From Halobaculum saliterrae (GTDB taxonomy: Archaea > Halobacteriota > Halobacteria > Halobacteriales > Haloferacaceae), in assembly GCF_009831625.1 (NCBI RefSeq), contig NZ_WUUS01000003.1, positions 124,001-188,000 on the forward strand: a stretch of 64,000 nt of DNA. The letters run 5' to 3'. Numbering within the stretch: the first letter of the stretch is position 1; each line of letters begins with the position of its first letter. Positions 33,141 through 44,400 of the stretch are shown in pieces. Position numbers and translations under genes: made by a program. Below the pieces are notes generated by a model. That model did not search any database. It worked only from the letters and a program-made list of their open reading frames with translations, and had not been told where the DNA came from.

Positions 33141-33347
33141 TTACTGCCGGACGACGTTCGCCGCGCGCGGGCCCTTGGGTGAGGACTCGATGTCGAACTC
33201 GACCTCCGTGCCCTCCGTGAGATCCTCGCCACCGACGTCCTCCATGTGGAAGAACACGTCCTCGTCGTCGTCGAGGTCGCCGTCGTCAGTCGAAATGAAA
33301 CCGTAGCCGCCCGTGTCGTTGAAGAATTCAACCGTACCGTTAGCCAT
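33141..33347 (-). CDS. cspA: cold-shock domain protein
   Basis: 68 residues from ATG 33347. It contains both RNA-binding motifs: GGYGFIS (RNP1-like) and DVFFHMED (RNP2-like), with the typical start MANGTVEFFNDTG and ending PKGPRAANVVRQ. These proteins bind single-stranded RNA or DNA and melt secondary structure at low temperature or salt stress. It is a single gene, expressed from the minus strand. Upstream ATGs in the same frame are ignored because the family begins exactly here. Confidence 0.93.
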   Translation of the reverse strand: MANGTVEFFNDTGGYGFISTDDGDLDDDEDVFFHMEDVGGEDLTEGTEVEFDIESSPKGPRAANVVRQ

Positions 33348-33771
33348 TACATCCATATACACGACCGAGTGAGGCATAACCCTTCCGAGAGTCAAGTTAC
33401 CACGACTCCTCCGAACCGGCTCTCGGTTCCGAGGGCTGTACGGGGCGGTTCCGGTGTGGACGGAGTATCACAACTTGAGGGGTGAGAGACTGTCCTGAAC
33501 GGGAATCCGTCTGCATGGCGAGGAACCCTCTTTGAGCCGGTGAACCTCACAACCCCACGTATCACGCCGTGAACGGCCGTCCTCAATGTCTCCACATCGA
33601 CCGCGGCGCCGTGAGTGCCGTCACCGTCGGTCACCGAGACTGGCACACGACCGCCGCCGCAACGGGGCGATGATCTCGGTAGCCCTCCGTGGACTCGTGT
33701 GAGCTCCCCGCCGGTATTGAGACGCACGGACCATCCCGGCCCTCCACCCATCGATATATCAATGAATTATA
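33348..33771. other. 424-nt gap with no recognisable gene
   Basis: A minus-strand frame (33392-33751) is open but its product matches nothing I know. TATATC (33754-33759) and TTATAA (33765-33770) near the right end are the likely promoter of the transport operon. Confidence 0.5.
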
Positions 33772-35178
33772 ATGAGTCAAGTCGTGATACGGCAACCGTC
33801 ACCTGTGGTTCCTGACCAACCGCTGACGGACAGGCGACGGGTGTTGAAAACGACCGGCTTGGCGGCAGCCGGACTCACGACGGCGGGCTGTCTCGGAACC
33901 GGGTCGGACTCCGCCAACAATCAGGCGGGGACGTCCGGCCAGACCACCATTCGGTGGTGGCACGCCATGGGCGGCAACCTCGGAGAAACGGTCGAGGCAC
34001 TGGCGTCGGACTTCAACGAGCAGTCGGACTCCGTCACCGTCGAGACGAGCTACAAGGGAAGCTACACCGAGACGCTCAACGCGGTCACCTCGGCGATCGG
34101 CGCCGGCGAGGCGCCGGAGCTGGCGCAGATCGTCGACTTGGGGAGCCGCCTCGCCATCGACAGCGGGGCCTTCGTCCCAATGGAGGAGGCGCTGCCGAGC
34201 GACCGGATCGACTGGTCGGACTTCCAGGACCCGGTCATCGACTACTACTCGTTCGACGACACGGTCCACTCGCTCCCGTTCAACTCCTCGAACCCGATAT
34301 TCTACTACAACAAGGACATGTTCGAGGAGGCCGGCCTCGATCCCGAGTCCCCGCCCGCGACGTTCGAGGAGATCCGGGCCGCAAGCGAGACCGTCGTCTC
34401 GAAGGGCGTCGCCGAGCAGGGGATCACGTTCGCGAACGTGTCGTGGTTCCCGGAGCAGTGGTTCGCCGAGGCCGGTGAACCGTTGGTGAACGAGCAGAAC
34501 GGCCGAGCGGGGGACCCGACCGAGATCAACCTCGACACGGACGTGGCGAGCCAGATCTTCTCGTGGTGGTCGGACATGTACGACGAGGGGCTGTACAACC
34601 ACGCCGGCGTCGGCGCGTGGGGCGCCGCCGAACAGGCGTTCCTGAACGGGAAGACAGCGATGTGGATCTCGTCCACCGCCGGCGTCGCGTCGGCGACGGC
34701 CGGAGCCGAGGAGAAGGGCTTCGAGCTCGGGACCGGCTACTACCCGACGCCGGGGCAGACCCGGACGGGGGTCGTCATCGGCGGCGCGTCCCTGTGGATG
34801 ACTCGCGGCCTCTCCGAGGCGAAGAAGCAAGGGCTGACTGACTTCCTCCTGTGGCTCTCGGAGGCCGAACAGCAGGCGTTCTGGCACCGGAACACGGGGT
34901 ACTTCCCGATCAGCAACAGCGCGGTTCAACTCCTCGAGGACGAGGGGTGGTTCGACGAGAATCCGAACTTCCAGACCGCGTTCGATCAGCTCAGCGAGAC
35001 CGAGTCGTCGGTGGCGACGCAGGGCTGGCAGGCCGGTCCGGCGACGGAGGTTCGGACGCTCATCCAGGACGGCTACGTCAGCATGATCAACTCCGACGTC
35101 ACCATCGAGGAGAAGCTCTCGAGCATGAAGTCGGAGGCCGACACCGTGCTGCGGGAGTACATCGACAGCAAGGGGTGA
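33772..35178 (+). CDS. ugpB: ABC transporter substrate-binding lipoprotein (UgpB-like)
   Basis: 468 residues from ATG 33772. The TATA-like boxes at 33754-33759 and 33765-33770 lie too close to it, so GTG 33784 or 33805 may be the true leaderless start. A Tat motif (DRRRVLKTTG) plus lipobox TAGC anchors it outside. The mature part is a family-1 solute-binding fold: RWWHAMGGNLGETVEALASDFN, FYYNKDMFEEAGLDP, FLNGKTAMW. This is the UgpB/sugar type, probably for glycerol-3-phosphate or a disaccharide. It is the first gene of a five-gene operon, 3 nt from the first permease. Confidence 0.9.
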   Translation: MSQVVIRQPSPVVPDQPLTDRRRVLKTTGLAAAGLTTAGCLGTGSDSANNQAGTSGQTTIRWWHAMGGNLGETVEALASDFNEQSDSVTVETSYKGSYTETLNAVTSAIGAGEAPELAQIVDLGSRLAIDSGAFVPMEEALPSDRIDWSDFQDPVIDYYSFDDTVHSLPFNSSNPIFYYNKDMFEEAGLDPESPPATFEEIRAASETVVSKGVAEQGITFANVSWFPEQWFAEAGEPLVNEQNGRAGDPTEINLDTDVASQIFSWWSDMYDEGLYNHAGVGAWGAAEQAFLNGKTAMWISSTAGVASATAGAEEKGFELGTGYYPTPGQTRTGVVIGGASLWMTRGLSEAKKQGLTDFLLWLSEAEQQAFWHRNTGYFPISNSAVQLLEDEGWFDENPNFQTAFDQLSETESSVATQGWQAGPATEVRTLIQDGYVSMINSDVTIEEKLSSMKSEADTVLREYIDSKG

Positions 35179-35181
35179 CGG

Positions 35182-36069
35182 ATGAGCGCCCACGAGACAG
35201 CGTTCGACAGCTCGCTGGGGGCGTACCTCCTGTTGCTGCCGACGCTGGCCGCGATCGGGGCGTTCCTGTACTACCCGTCCCTGCAGACGCTCCGGCTGAG
35301 CCTCTACGAGACGTTCCTGTTCGGACAGAACACCCGGTTCGTCGGACTCGGAAACTTCGCGTCCCTGCTGACGTCGAACACGTACCTGGCGAGCGTCGGA
35401 CTGACGTTCGGATTCGCCGCGTTCGTGGTCGTGAGTACCCTCGCCGTCGGGCTGCTCGTCGCCTTCCTGCTGTACGAGGTGACGAACGGGAAGGCCGCCT
35501 ACCTGATCGCCGCCATCTGGCCGTACGCGCTGCCGACTGCCGTCGCCGGAACCGTCCTGTTGTTCCTGGCACACCCGAGCGTCGGCATCTACACGTTCTA
35601 TCTGGAGTCGTGGTTCGGCGTGGAGGTTGATTGGTTCACCGTCGGCTGGCAGGCGTTCCTCGTCGTCGCGATCGCGGCCGTCTGGAAGCAGGTCGGCTAC
35701 AACGTGATCTTCATGTTGGCCGCGCTGAACAACGTCCCGGAGTCGCTGAACGAGGCGTGTGATCTGGACGGCGTGGGGACGTGGCGGCGACTGTTGCGTG
35801 TCTACGTCCCTCTGATGTCGCCGACGCTGGTGTTCCTCGTCGTCATGAACACCATCTACGCGTTCTTCGGGAGCTTCGCGCTGATCGACCTGATGACGCA
35901 GGGCGGCCCGACGAACGCGACGAACCTGCTCATCTACCAGCTGTACCGTGACGCGTTCCAGTTCAACAACCTCGGACTCGCATCGGCCGAGTCGGTGATC
36001 CTGTTCGTCATCGTGGCGGGGCTCACCTATGTCCAGTTGCGAGTATCCGACCGCTACGCACACTACTGA
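35182..36069 (+). CDS. ugpA: ABC transporter permease (UgpA-like)
   Basis: 295 residues with six hydrophobic segments. The EAA loop that contacts the ATPase is seen as NEACDLDGVGTWRRLLRVYVPLMSPT. It belongs to the MalF/UgpA branch of binding-protein-dependent permeases. Its stop overlaps the start of the next gene by one base (TGATG), so translation is coupled. It forms the membrane channel with the product of 36069, energised by the ATPase at 36932. Confidence 0.9.
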   Translation: MSAHETAFDSSLGAYLLLLPTLAAIGAFLYYPSLQTLRLSLYETFLFGQNTRFVGLGNFASLLTSNTYLASVGLTFGFAAFVVVSTLAVGLLVAFLLYEVTNGKAAYLIAAIWPYALPTAVAGTVLLFLAHPSVGIYTFYLESWFGVEVDWFTVGWQAFLVVAIAAVWKQVGYNVIFMLAALNNVPESLNEACDLDGVGTWRRLLRVYVPLMSPTLVFLVVMNTIYAFFGSFALIDLMTQGGPTNATNLLIYQLYRDAFQFNNLGLASAESVILFVIVAGLTYVQLRVSDRYAHY

Positions 36070-36931
36070 TGGCAGCAGAAACACGACGAGAGGCCGTCTC
36101 CGAGGCGTCGTCCCCCACGCGACTCGTCCCGGGGCAGCTTCCCGTCCACGTCGGGCTGGTGGTGTCGATCCTGCTCATGGCCTCGCCGCTGCTGCTGGCG
36201 ATCGTGATGAGCACGCAGACCGTCCCGGAGATCTACGACATCGGCGACATCACCCCCGGGAGCGACGGGCTCGCCAACTACGTCTCGGTGTTGACGACCT
36301 ACAACATGCTGACGTACATGGCCAACTCGTTGATCATGTCCGTCCTCGTGACCGTCGGAAAGATCGCAGTGAGCCTCCTCGCGGCGGTCGCGCTCGTCTT
36401 CTACGACTTCCGGTTTAAGAACGGGGTCTTCTTCCTGATCCTGTTCACGCTGATGTTCCCGGTCCCGGTCCGGATCGTTCCGCTGTACGAGCTCATGGCG
36501 ACGCTCGGCTGGTCCAACACCCTGCTGGCGCTCACCGGCCCGTACCTGGCGAGCGCGACGGCGGTGTTCCTGCTGCGACAGCACTTCATGTCGATCCCGG
36601 AGTCGCTCGTCGAGGCGGCGAGGGTCGACGGCGTCGGTCCGCTGGAGTTCCTCTGGCGTGTGCTCGTGCCCATGTCGCGCGGGATGATCACCGGGCTCGG
36701 CGTGATCACGTTCATCTACTCGTGGAACCAGTATCTGTGGCCGTTGATCGTCGTCTCCGACCAGAACAAGCAGGTCGTGCAGGTCGGGATGAAGTACCTC
36801 CAGTCGGTCGGCAACGCCGGGCAGACCGATTGGGGGCTCATCATGGCGGGTGCCGTCCTGACGCTGTTGCCGCCGCTGGCGGTCCTGATCGCGTTCCGGA
36901 ACCCGCTGCTGGAAACGTTTGGACTCGCAGA

Positions 36932-36935
<4 letters not shown>
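36069..36935 (+). CDS. ugpE: ABC transporter permease (UgpE-like)
   Basis: 288 residues with six transmembrane segments. The EAA motif VEAARVDGVGPLEFLWRVLVPMSRGM is clear. It belongs to the MalG/UgpE branch, with the short C-terminal tail typical of it (RNPLLETFGLAE). It starts on the last base of ugpA's stop and ends with a 4-nt ATGA overlap into the ATPase gene. Confidence 0.9.
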
Positions 36936-38090
<1,155 letters not shown>

Positions 38091-38098
<8 letters not shown>

Positions 38099-38189
38099 AT
38101 CCACGTGTTCCGCTCGTGCCGATATCGACCGCACCGACAGGGTATCGGGGCTGGACACGGCGTTCTCATCGCGGGGTGAGCGCGCGTGA
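38091..38189 (+). CDS. possible 32-residue coupling ORF
   Basis: ATG 38091 overlaps the ugpC stop, and TGA 38189 overlaps the GTG start of the next gene. The predicted peptide (MTESTCSARADIDRTDRVSG...) has no known motif. It may be a translated linker that couples ugpC to the isomerase, or only chance. Confidence 0.35.
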
Positions 38190-38974
38190 ACCCGCGCGTC
38201 GGATTCGTCACGCAGGTGACGATGGGGCTCGACGAGCAACTCGCGTTCGCCGGGGAGGCCGGGTTCGACTACGTCGAGATCCTGATGGACGGACCCGTCG
38301 ACCGAGGAGCGCTGGCCGAACGCGAGGAGACGGTCGGAAGACACCTTGCTGAGGGTGACCTCGATTTGGTCGTCCACCTGCCGTTCCCGACCGACATCGG
38401 CTCGCCGTACGCCGGCGTCAGGGACGGGGCCGTCGCGACACAGCGACGGTGTCTCGACGTTGCGAGCGACCTCGGCGCCGAGAAGGCCGTGCTTCACCCG
38501 GAGAGTTCGGCGTGGGAGGTTGCCTGGGACCACGAGGACCTCCGTCGGCATATCGACGAGTCCGTGAGGGAACTGGACGCGTACGGCGCCGAGCGCGGGG
38601 TCGAGATCTGTGCGGAGAACCTCTTCGGTGGCGCGTACACCATCGACACGATCGACGGACTGCTCGCGGCAACCGACGTCTCGATGACGCTCGACACCGG
38701 CCACGCGCGTGTCAGCGGCTCCGACGCCGCCGACACGGCCGAGTTCGTCGCCGAGCACGGGGACCGGATCGCGCACGTCCACCTCAACGACACCCGCGTT
38801 CCGAGGGACGAACACCTCCCGTTCGGCGCCGGCAACGTCGACTTCGCGACGATCCTCGGCGCGTTCGACGACGACTGGAGCGGGACGCTGTCGCTCGAAG
38901 TCGCCACCGAGTCGGTCGAGTACCTTCGACACTCGAGAGCCGCGCTCGACGAGTTATTACCGGAGATCCACTGA
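38186..38974 (+). CDS. sugar phosphate isomerase/epimerase (xylose isomerase-like TIM barrel)
   Basis: 262 residues from GTG 38186. An AP endonuclease family 2/xylose-isomerase-like barrel: GFDYVEILMDGP, LVVHLPFP, AVLHPESS, GVEICAENL (metal Glu), MTLDTGHARVSG (metal Asp/His), HVHLNDTR (metal His) and LSLEVATES (last metal Glu). Metal-dependent isomerases or hydrolases with this pattern process imported polyols and sugars. As the last gene of the importer operon it should act on the incoming solute. Many Ugp operons instead carry the phosphodiesterase UgpQ. Confidence 0.85.
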   Translation: MNPRVGFVTQVTMGLDEQLAFAGEAGFDYVEILMDGPVDRGALAEREETVGRHLAEGDLDLVVHLPFPTDIGSPYAGVRDGAVATQRRCLDVASDLGAEKAVLHPESSAWEVAWDHEDLRRHIDESVRELDAYGAERGVEICAENLFGGAYTIDTIDGLLAATDVSMTLDTGHARVSGSDAADTAEFVAEHGDRIAHVHLNDTRVPRDEHLPFGAGNVDFATILGAFDDDWSGTLSLEVATESVEYLRHSRAALDELLPEIH

Positions 38975-39276
38975 CCGAGGGCGAGAAGTCGAGTCCCCTC
39001 GGTCGCCGGTCGATCCCCGAGTCAGGTCTCGGACGGTCGACCGAGACCGACCGCACGCTCGGTCACGTCACGGACGCCCTCGCGAACCTCGACGTAGGTC
39101 GCACATCGATACTCCGTCATACCGTTTCCACCGTACGACCGTGCTGACAAATGTCTTGTGAACAGTTCCCAGATGTCGGGCGTGAAACATACTGGCCCCC
39201 GAGTCTCCGTGCTCGTTCCCGCTCCCCGTCCGACCGGAGGACTCCTGTCCGTCCAGTCCCTACGATCGGCAATCGG

Positions 39277-39629
39277 ATGAGCAGGGCACGCGAGTGGTAC
39301 CGGTGGAAGCGCCGCGCCGGCGTCGAGTTCCGGCTCCTGTGGGCGGTGGCGTTTCTCACCTACGTCGTCGGCGACATCGTCTCGACGGTGATCCTCGTGT
39401 ACCTCGTGCCCGGGCTGGGGGAGGGGAACCCGCTGGTCGCCGGACTGCTGGAGACGTTCGGGGTCGCCGGTTTGGTCGTCGTGAAGGGGGGCGTGTTCGC
39501 GCTCGGACTGTTCGTCAGCCGACGGGGGCTCGACGACGAGGACGCCGCCTACTACTACCTCCCGCCGGTCGCGATAACGGGCTTCGGGGGGTCGCGACGG
39601 CGATCAATCTGTGGTTGGTGTTCGGGTGA
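39277..39629 (+). pseudogene. small membrane protein (DUF5658-like) with a frameshift in a G run
   Basis: From ATG 39277 the product has three hydrophobic segments (LLWAVAFLTYVVGDIVSTVILVYL; LVAGLLETFGVAGLVVV; VFALGLFVS), with a basic start and the GEGNPLVAG loop typical of DUF5658-like proteins. At the six G residues 39586-39591 the frame is lost (FGGSRRRSIC). The normal ending GVATAINLWLVFG-stop is found one frame away, stopping at 39629. Restoring seven G or removing two repairs it. It may be an assembly error or a phase-variable tract. Confidence 0.65.
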
Positions 39630-39731
39630 GTCGGGGGCCGTCAGCTCGGGCTCGTCGGTGGACCACCTCACTCAGTCACGCGATCGACTCGCCTCCAGGA
39701 CTGGGTTCGCTGCCGCGACGGAATGCCTGCC

Positions 39732-41405
39732 TCAACAGCCGGACGCGTTCCGCTCCGCGGGCAGGGAGACGACGAGGGGGTCGTACCCGTTCGCCGCGTA
39801 GACGACCGCACGATCCCGGAGCCACCCGTCGTACCGTTCGGGGGGGACCGTCGCCGGCGCCCCGGGGAACAGGTGCGCGCCGGTGGTCGTCCACGAGCGA
39901 AGCGAGACGACCGGACAGGCCGGCGAGGGGCCTCCACGAAGCCAGACGGCCGTTGGCGAGACGGACGCGTTCACGTCGGGGTAATAGTTCGCGGCGACCC
40001 GCGTCTGCGTGTGGGAACTCGTCCACCGTCCGCGAACGTGGTCCGCGGCGAAGGTGCCGCCCGCGAACTCCGAGCGGGTGGTCGTGCTCGGCACCTTCCC
40101 CGTATCGAGATCGACGTACGCGACCGGGAGCGTGGCGACGAGCGCGACGACGAGGACCGCCGCAAGCGCCGGACGCGCGAGCCGACCGAGTCCCCCGACG
40201 GGGAGACCTCCGCCGCCGAGTGAACCCGGCGAGAGGCGCGACGCGACCGCAGCGGCCGCCACGAGCGCCGGCAGGTGGAGGTGCGTCTGTGCGCGCAGCG
40301 CGGTCGCGAAGTACTCCGGGGTCAGCCCCGCAGTGAAGGAGTAGCCGATCAGGACGACCGGCCCCGCGAACAGCGCCAACAGGGGCGGCTCGGCCGCGCC
40401 GTCGCGGCCGAACCGGTGGGCCGCCGCGACGGCGAGCACCGCCGGCACGGCGAACGGCGCGACCGTCGCGAGCACGACCGGCGGCGTCATCGAGGTGCCG
40501 GGGAACACGGCGATCCGGGCGTTGACGGCGATCGCCGCGAACACCACCGCGAGCGGGAACCCGGCGGCCGCCCGCCTGACCGCGGACGTGGTGCCGCGGA
40601 GCCACGGTACCCCGACGACCAGCACGACCAGCCACGCGAGGAACAGGCCGGGCGTCCCCTCGATCCGGTCGACGTACGGGACGACGAGTCCGGTCGACCC
40701 GGCCAGCGTGTAGTAGCCGCCGAAGTACGCACAGAAGCCGACGAATCCCCCGGCGAGCACGACCCGGCCGCGCGTCAGCGGCCGGCCGACGAGGTGGCCC
40801 GCGAGCAACCCCAGCAGGACGACCGCCGCGACGAGCGTGCTGAACGTGTGCGTGAACGGGAGCGCGACGAGCAGCAGCGCGAGGACGGCGAGCCACGCCC
40901 GGCGCTCGGTGCGGACGTACGCGTGGGCCGCGAGCGCGACGACCGGGATCACGAGCAGCGTGAGCGCGTCGTCGTCCGGCACGCCCGTCCGCCGGACGAA
41001 CACGCCGTCGACCGCGAGCGCGAACGCCGCGAGCACGCTCGCCCGCCCGACCCGCCCGGCGTCCCATCCGAGGCTCCGACCGAGGCGGCGGGCGAACACC
41101 GCGCCCAGAAGGACCGACGCGGCGCCGATGCTCGCGTACAGCGGCTGTGCGAGCCGCAGCGGTGCGATGGCGGTCACCGCGCTCCCCATCGAGAGCCACG
41201 CCGTCGAGACGAGCGCGTCCGCCCGGAACCCCGCGAGCAGGATCTCCCCGTTCGCGAGCGCGTCCCGGGCCTGCGCGGCGTAGACGATCCCGTCGAGCGT
41301 CGCCGGGAGCGGGCTCCACCACAGCGGGAACAGCCTGGCGCCCGCCGCGACGACGAGACACGCGAGGATCGCGACCGACCGACCTGTCGGCCGGGAGCGG
41401 CTCAC
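39732..41405 (-). CDS. polytopic membrane protein of unknown function
   Basis: 557 residues with about 13 hydrophobic segments and a ~110-residue C-terminal outside domain (YVDLDTGKVPSTTTRSEFAGG...). Its architecture resembles membrane glycosyltransferases of the GT-C type (N-terminal large loop PLWWSPLPATLDGIVYAAQA with acidic residues), but no DxD-like first-loop motif is clear. Its start overlaps the end of the FtsX-type gene upstream (ATGA, 41402-41405), so the two are coupled. The frame 39676-41424 on the same strand is a shadow. A GAGCGAAGCGA-loop hairpin lies inside its 3' part. Confidence 0.8.
   Translation of the reverse strand: MSRSRPTGRSVAILACLVVAAGARLFPLWWSPLPATLDGIVYAAQARDALANGEILLAGFRADALVSTAWLSMGSAVTAIAPLRLAQPLYASIGAASVLLGAVFARRLGRSLGWDAGRVGRASVLAAFALAVDGVFVRRTGVPDDDALTLLVIPVVALAAHAYVRTERRAWLAVLALLLVALPFTHTFSTLVAAVVLLGLLAGHLVGRPLTRGRVVLAGGFVGFCAYFGGYYTLAGSTGLVVPYVDRIEGTPGLFLAWLVVLVVGVPWLRGTTSAVRRAAAGFPLAVVFAAIAVNARIAVFPGTSMTPPVVLATVAPFAVPAVLAVAAAHRFGRDGAAEPPLLALFAGPVVLIGYSFTAGLTPEYFATALRAQTHLHLPALVAAAAVASRLSPGSLGGGGLPVGGLGRLARPALAAVLVVALVATLPVAYVDLDTGKVPSTTTRSEFAGGTFAADHVRGRWTSSHTQTRVAANYYPDVNASVSPTAVWLRGGPSPACPVVSLRSWTTTGAHLFPGAPATVPPERYDGWLRDRAVVYAANGYDPLVVSLPAERNASGC
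39885..39912. repeat. modular hairpin inside the membrane-protein gene
   Basis: Stem GGTCGTC / GACGACC with loop CACGAGCGAAGCGA. The loop core equals that of the hairpin at 12537, while the stem is different. Confidence 0.65.
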
Positions 41406-44400
41406 GCCTCCACCTCCCCGTCATCGGGGGCGCCGACCGACTCCCCGCCGAGCAGCGTCGCCGGCGACGCCACCAGCATCGACGCGACCGCGATCCCGGC
41501 GCCCAGCGTCGCGAGCGCCACTCCCGCGAGCGAAACTCCCACGAGCAGGCCCGGCGAGGCCGCGGGCCGGAGGCGGACGCCGAAGACGGTGAGGTAGCCG
41601 GCGGCCGCGGCCACGCGCAACCCGGCGAGCCCCAGCGGCACGGCCAGCAGGGTCGCCCCCGTTCCGATCCGGACCGCGTCGCTCAGGACGACCCGGGCGA
41701 CCCTGCGGGGCGAGGCGCCGGTGGCCCGGTAGACCCCGACGGTCTCGCGTCGCCCGTGGACCGCCCGGGCGAACGCGGCGGTGGTCCCGCCGACGGTCAG
41801 GGCGGCCGCGAGCCCGAGGACGACCCCGAGCACGAGCCGGAGGTTGCCGAACGCCGTCTCGACGGCGCGCCCGATGCCGGATGTGCCGGTGCGACCGCCG
41901 GCCGCGACCGCCGCGGCGACGCGCTCGTCGCCGGTGACGCGATACCGCGTCGCGTCGAGTTCCTCGCCGTCGACTGCGACGGTCGCCTCGTAGCGGCCGG
42001 GGGGTCGGCGGGGGAGCCGGACGGACACCGTCCGCGTTTCGCCGGGCCCGAGCGTCACGACGCGCCGGACGGAGCGATCGGGGCCTGCGAGGGCGACGGA
42101 GACGTTCCGGAGGGTGCGGTTCCACGGGTTCGCGAGTCGCGCCGTGAGCGTCGGCCGCGCGAGCAGGTCCGGCTCGGCCGGCGCGACCGACAGCGTCGCC
42201 GCCGGCCGCCTCGGGGCGCCGGTCTCGATCGCGAGCGACTCGGTCCCCGAGCGGTTCCCCGCTCGTGCTTCCACGGTCAGCCGGCCCGAAGCACCCGTCG
42301 ACACCGCCGCGACGCCGTCGTTCCCCGTGGTGGTCGTCGCCCCTCCGGCGGTCACCGTCGCGTTCGCGACCGGCCCGCCATCGGGATCGCGAACGGTCAC
42401 GAGCAGCGTCGCGTTCGGGGGACCCCGTTCGGGCAGCGGACCGAGCGACAGCCCGCCCGCACCACCGCCGCCCGCGTCGCCGATGGGTACCTCCCGCGTG
42501 ATCCCGCCCACGGTGAGGGTCGTCCGACCGGGCGCACCGGTCGGCAGGGTGAACCGGACCGTCCCGGTCGCACCGGGATCGAGGCGAACGCGACGCTCCA
42601 CCGTCTCCGCACCCAGTTCCGCCTCGACCGTCGTGTTCACTCGCTCGTCGCGGTCGTTACGGACCACGGCGGCGACGGTGACGGTCCCGTCGGCGGGCAC
42701 CGACTCTGGGACGCGCACGTCGAGCACCGTCACCGGCGGCCCCGCGAGCGCGTCCGTCGGCAGCCGCTCGGCCCGGACGAAGTGCGCGGTCCCGGGGGAT
42801 CGGTGTGTGAGGTGCTGGGCGGTCGCGAGCGGGACGATCAGCTGGTCGTCGTACGGTCCCGGCGCGTCGAAGACGCCGACGATCCGGACGCGAGAGAGCC
42901 CGTCGCGGGTGAGTCCGCCGAGCGTGAGGTTCGACCCGACGCCGACCCCGAGCGTCGAGGCGAGGTCGGCGCCGACGACCGCCTCCCCCGGGTCCGCCGG
43001 TCGTCGCCCCCGAGTCAGCGTCGCGTCCGTGACCGACGCGAACGCCGTGTAGTTCGCCCCGCGGAGCGTGTACGGGCGACCGTCGTCCGCCTCGAACAGG
43101 AGGAACTCCGCGCTGGCGTCGATGCCGCGATCGCGCAACGCGTCGGCGTACGTCGTCGGCACCGTGCTCGCGATCGGGTGGGTCGCCCCCGGCTCGGTGA
43201 TCGTCGCCCCCTCGGTCCCGGAGATCGGCGCGAGCACGCCCCCCATCGCCGCCACCAGCACCGCGAACGCGACGAACACCGACAGCGTAGCGGTCGTGGG
43301 GACGACCGTCCGCGGGTCGAGGAGCGTGGGCGAAGCGAGTTCGCGGATTCGGGCGAAGGGGCTTCCGTTCCCTTCGGCGTCGCCCGCGGTTGAGCGACGC
43401 GTCCGGGCGTCCGAGGAGGTCGCGAACGGCGGGCGTCGGGCGACCGGCCACGCGGCGAGCGCGCCGGCGAGCGCGCCGACCAGGGTCGTCCCGACGAGCA
43501 CCGGCGCGATGATCGCGGCGGCGTCGGCGGTCACCCGCGGCGACAGCGAGGTCGGGAGTCCGGCGAAGACGGCGGCGTTGACGGCGGCGTGGACGCCGAT
43601 GACGCCGATCGCGTAGCCGAGCGCCGACCCGGTCGCCGCGAGGCCCCCGGCCCGGGCCGCGAACAGCGCGAGCACCGTCCGGCCGGTGCCGCCGGTCGCG
43701 CGGACCACCCGGACGGTCCGCTCGCGGTCGCGGACGGTCATCCGGGTCACGCTGTAGACGACGACGCCGAGGAGCAGGCCCGCGCCGGCGACGACCGTCG
43801 ACAGCGCCGCGAGCGCCTGCCGCGTGCCCAGCGAGAAGAAGACCAGCGCGGTCCGCAGCGGGACTCCGGTTCGGGGGACGGTCCCCTCCGGGACCGCCCG
43901 GACGACGAACGCCCCCGTCGTCCCCAGCTCCTCGACGGTTCCCCGCTCGGCCACGTACCACTGCGCCGGAAGCAGCTGGCTCCCCCGCGGCGTGACCGAC
44001 ACGGTGACCGTCCCGGCCTCGCCACGCAGCGTGTGTTCGGTCGATCCGCCGAGCGACCCCAGCGTCGTTCCCGTGCCCTCCGCGACGGCCGCGACGGCGT
44101 CGGGCGCTCCGCCCCCGGGATCGGCGGGCCTGGCGAGCACGTACCGTTGGCGTCCATCCGGGCCGCCGACGAGGGCGTACGGCAGGACCGTCGCGCCGGG
44201 CGGCGCGGCGGCGGTCGCCGCCCCGACGCTGTCGTGTGTGGTGACGGTCGCGGTCGCGCCGTACTCGGCCGCCAGCGCCGTCGTCTGTGCGCCGGCGACG
44301 ACGACGACGAGCGCGGTCCCGCAGACGAACGCGACGCCGAGCGCCACGACGACCACCGTGAGCCGGTCCCGGCGGGACCATCGCCCGAGCAACACCCGTC

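Noticed and set aside
33392-33751. 119-codon minus-strand frame in the gap before ugpB
   Set aside because: No recognisable motif, no conserved neighbour and no supporting promoter; could be relic sequence at best.
33799-36084. 761-codon minus-strand frame across ugpB and ugpA
   Set aside because: It lies entirely opposite well-identified transport genes, and its product is a low-complexity arginine, glutamate and valine-rich shadow.
39676-41424. 582-codon frame on the same strand as the polytopic membrane protein
   Set aside because: The alternative frame (39732-41405) gives a proper multi-helix protein; this one is arginine-rich and lacks helices.
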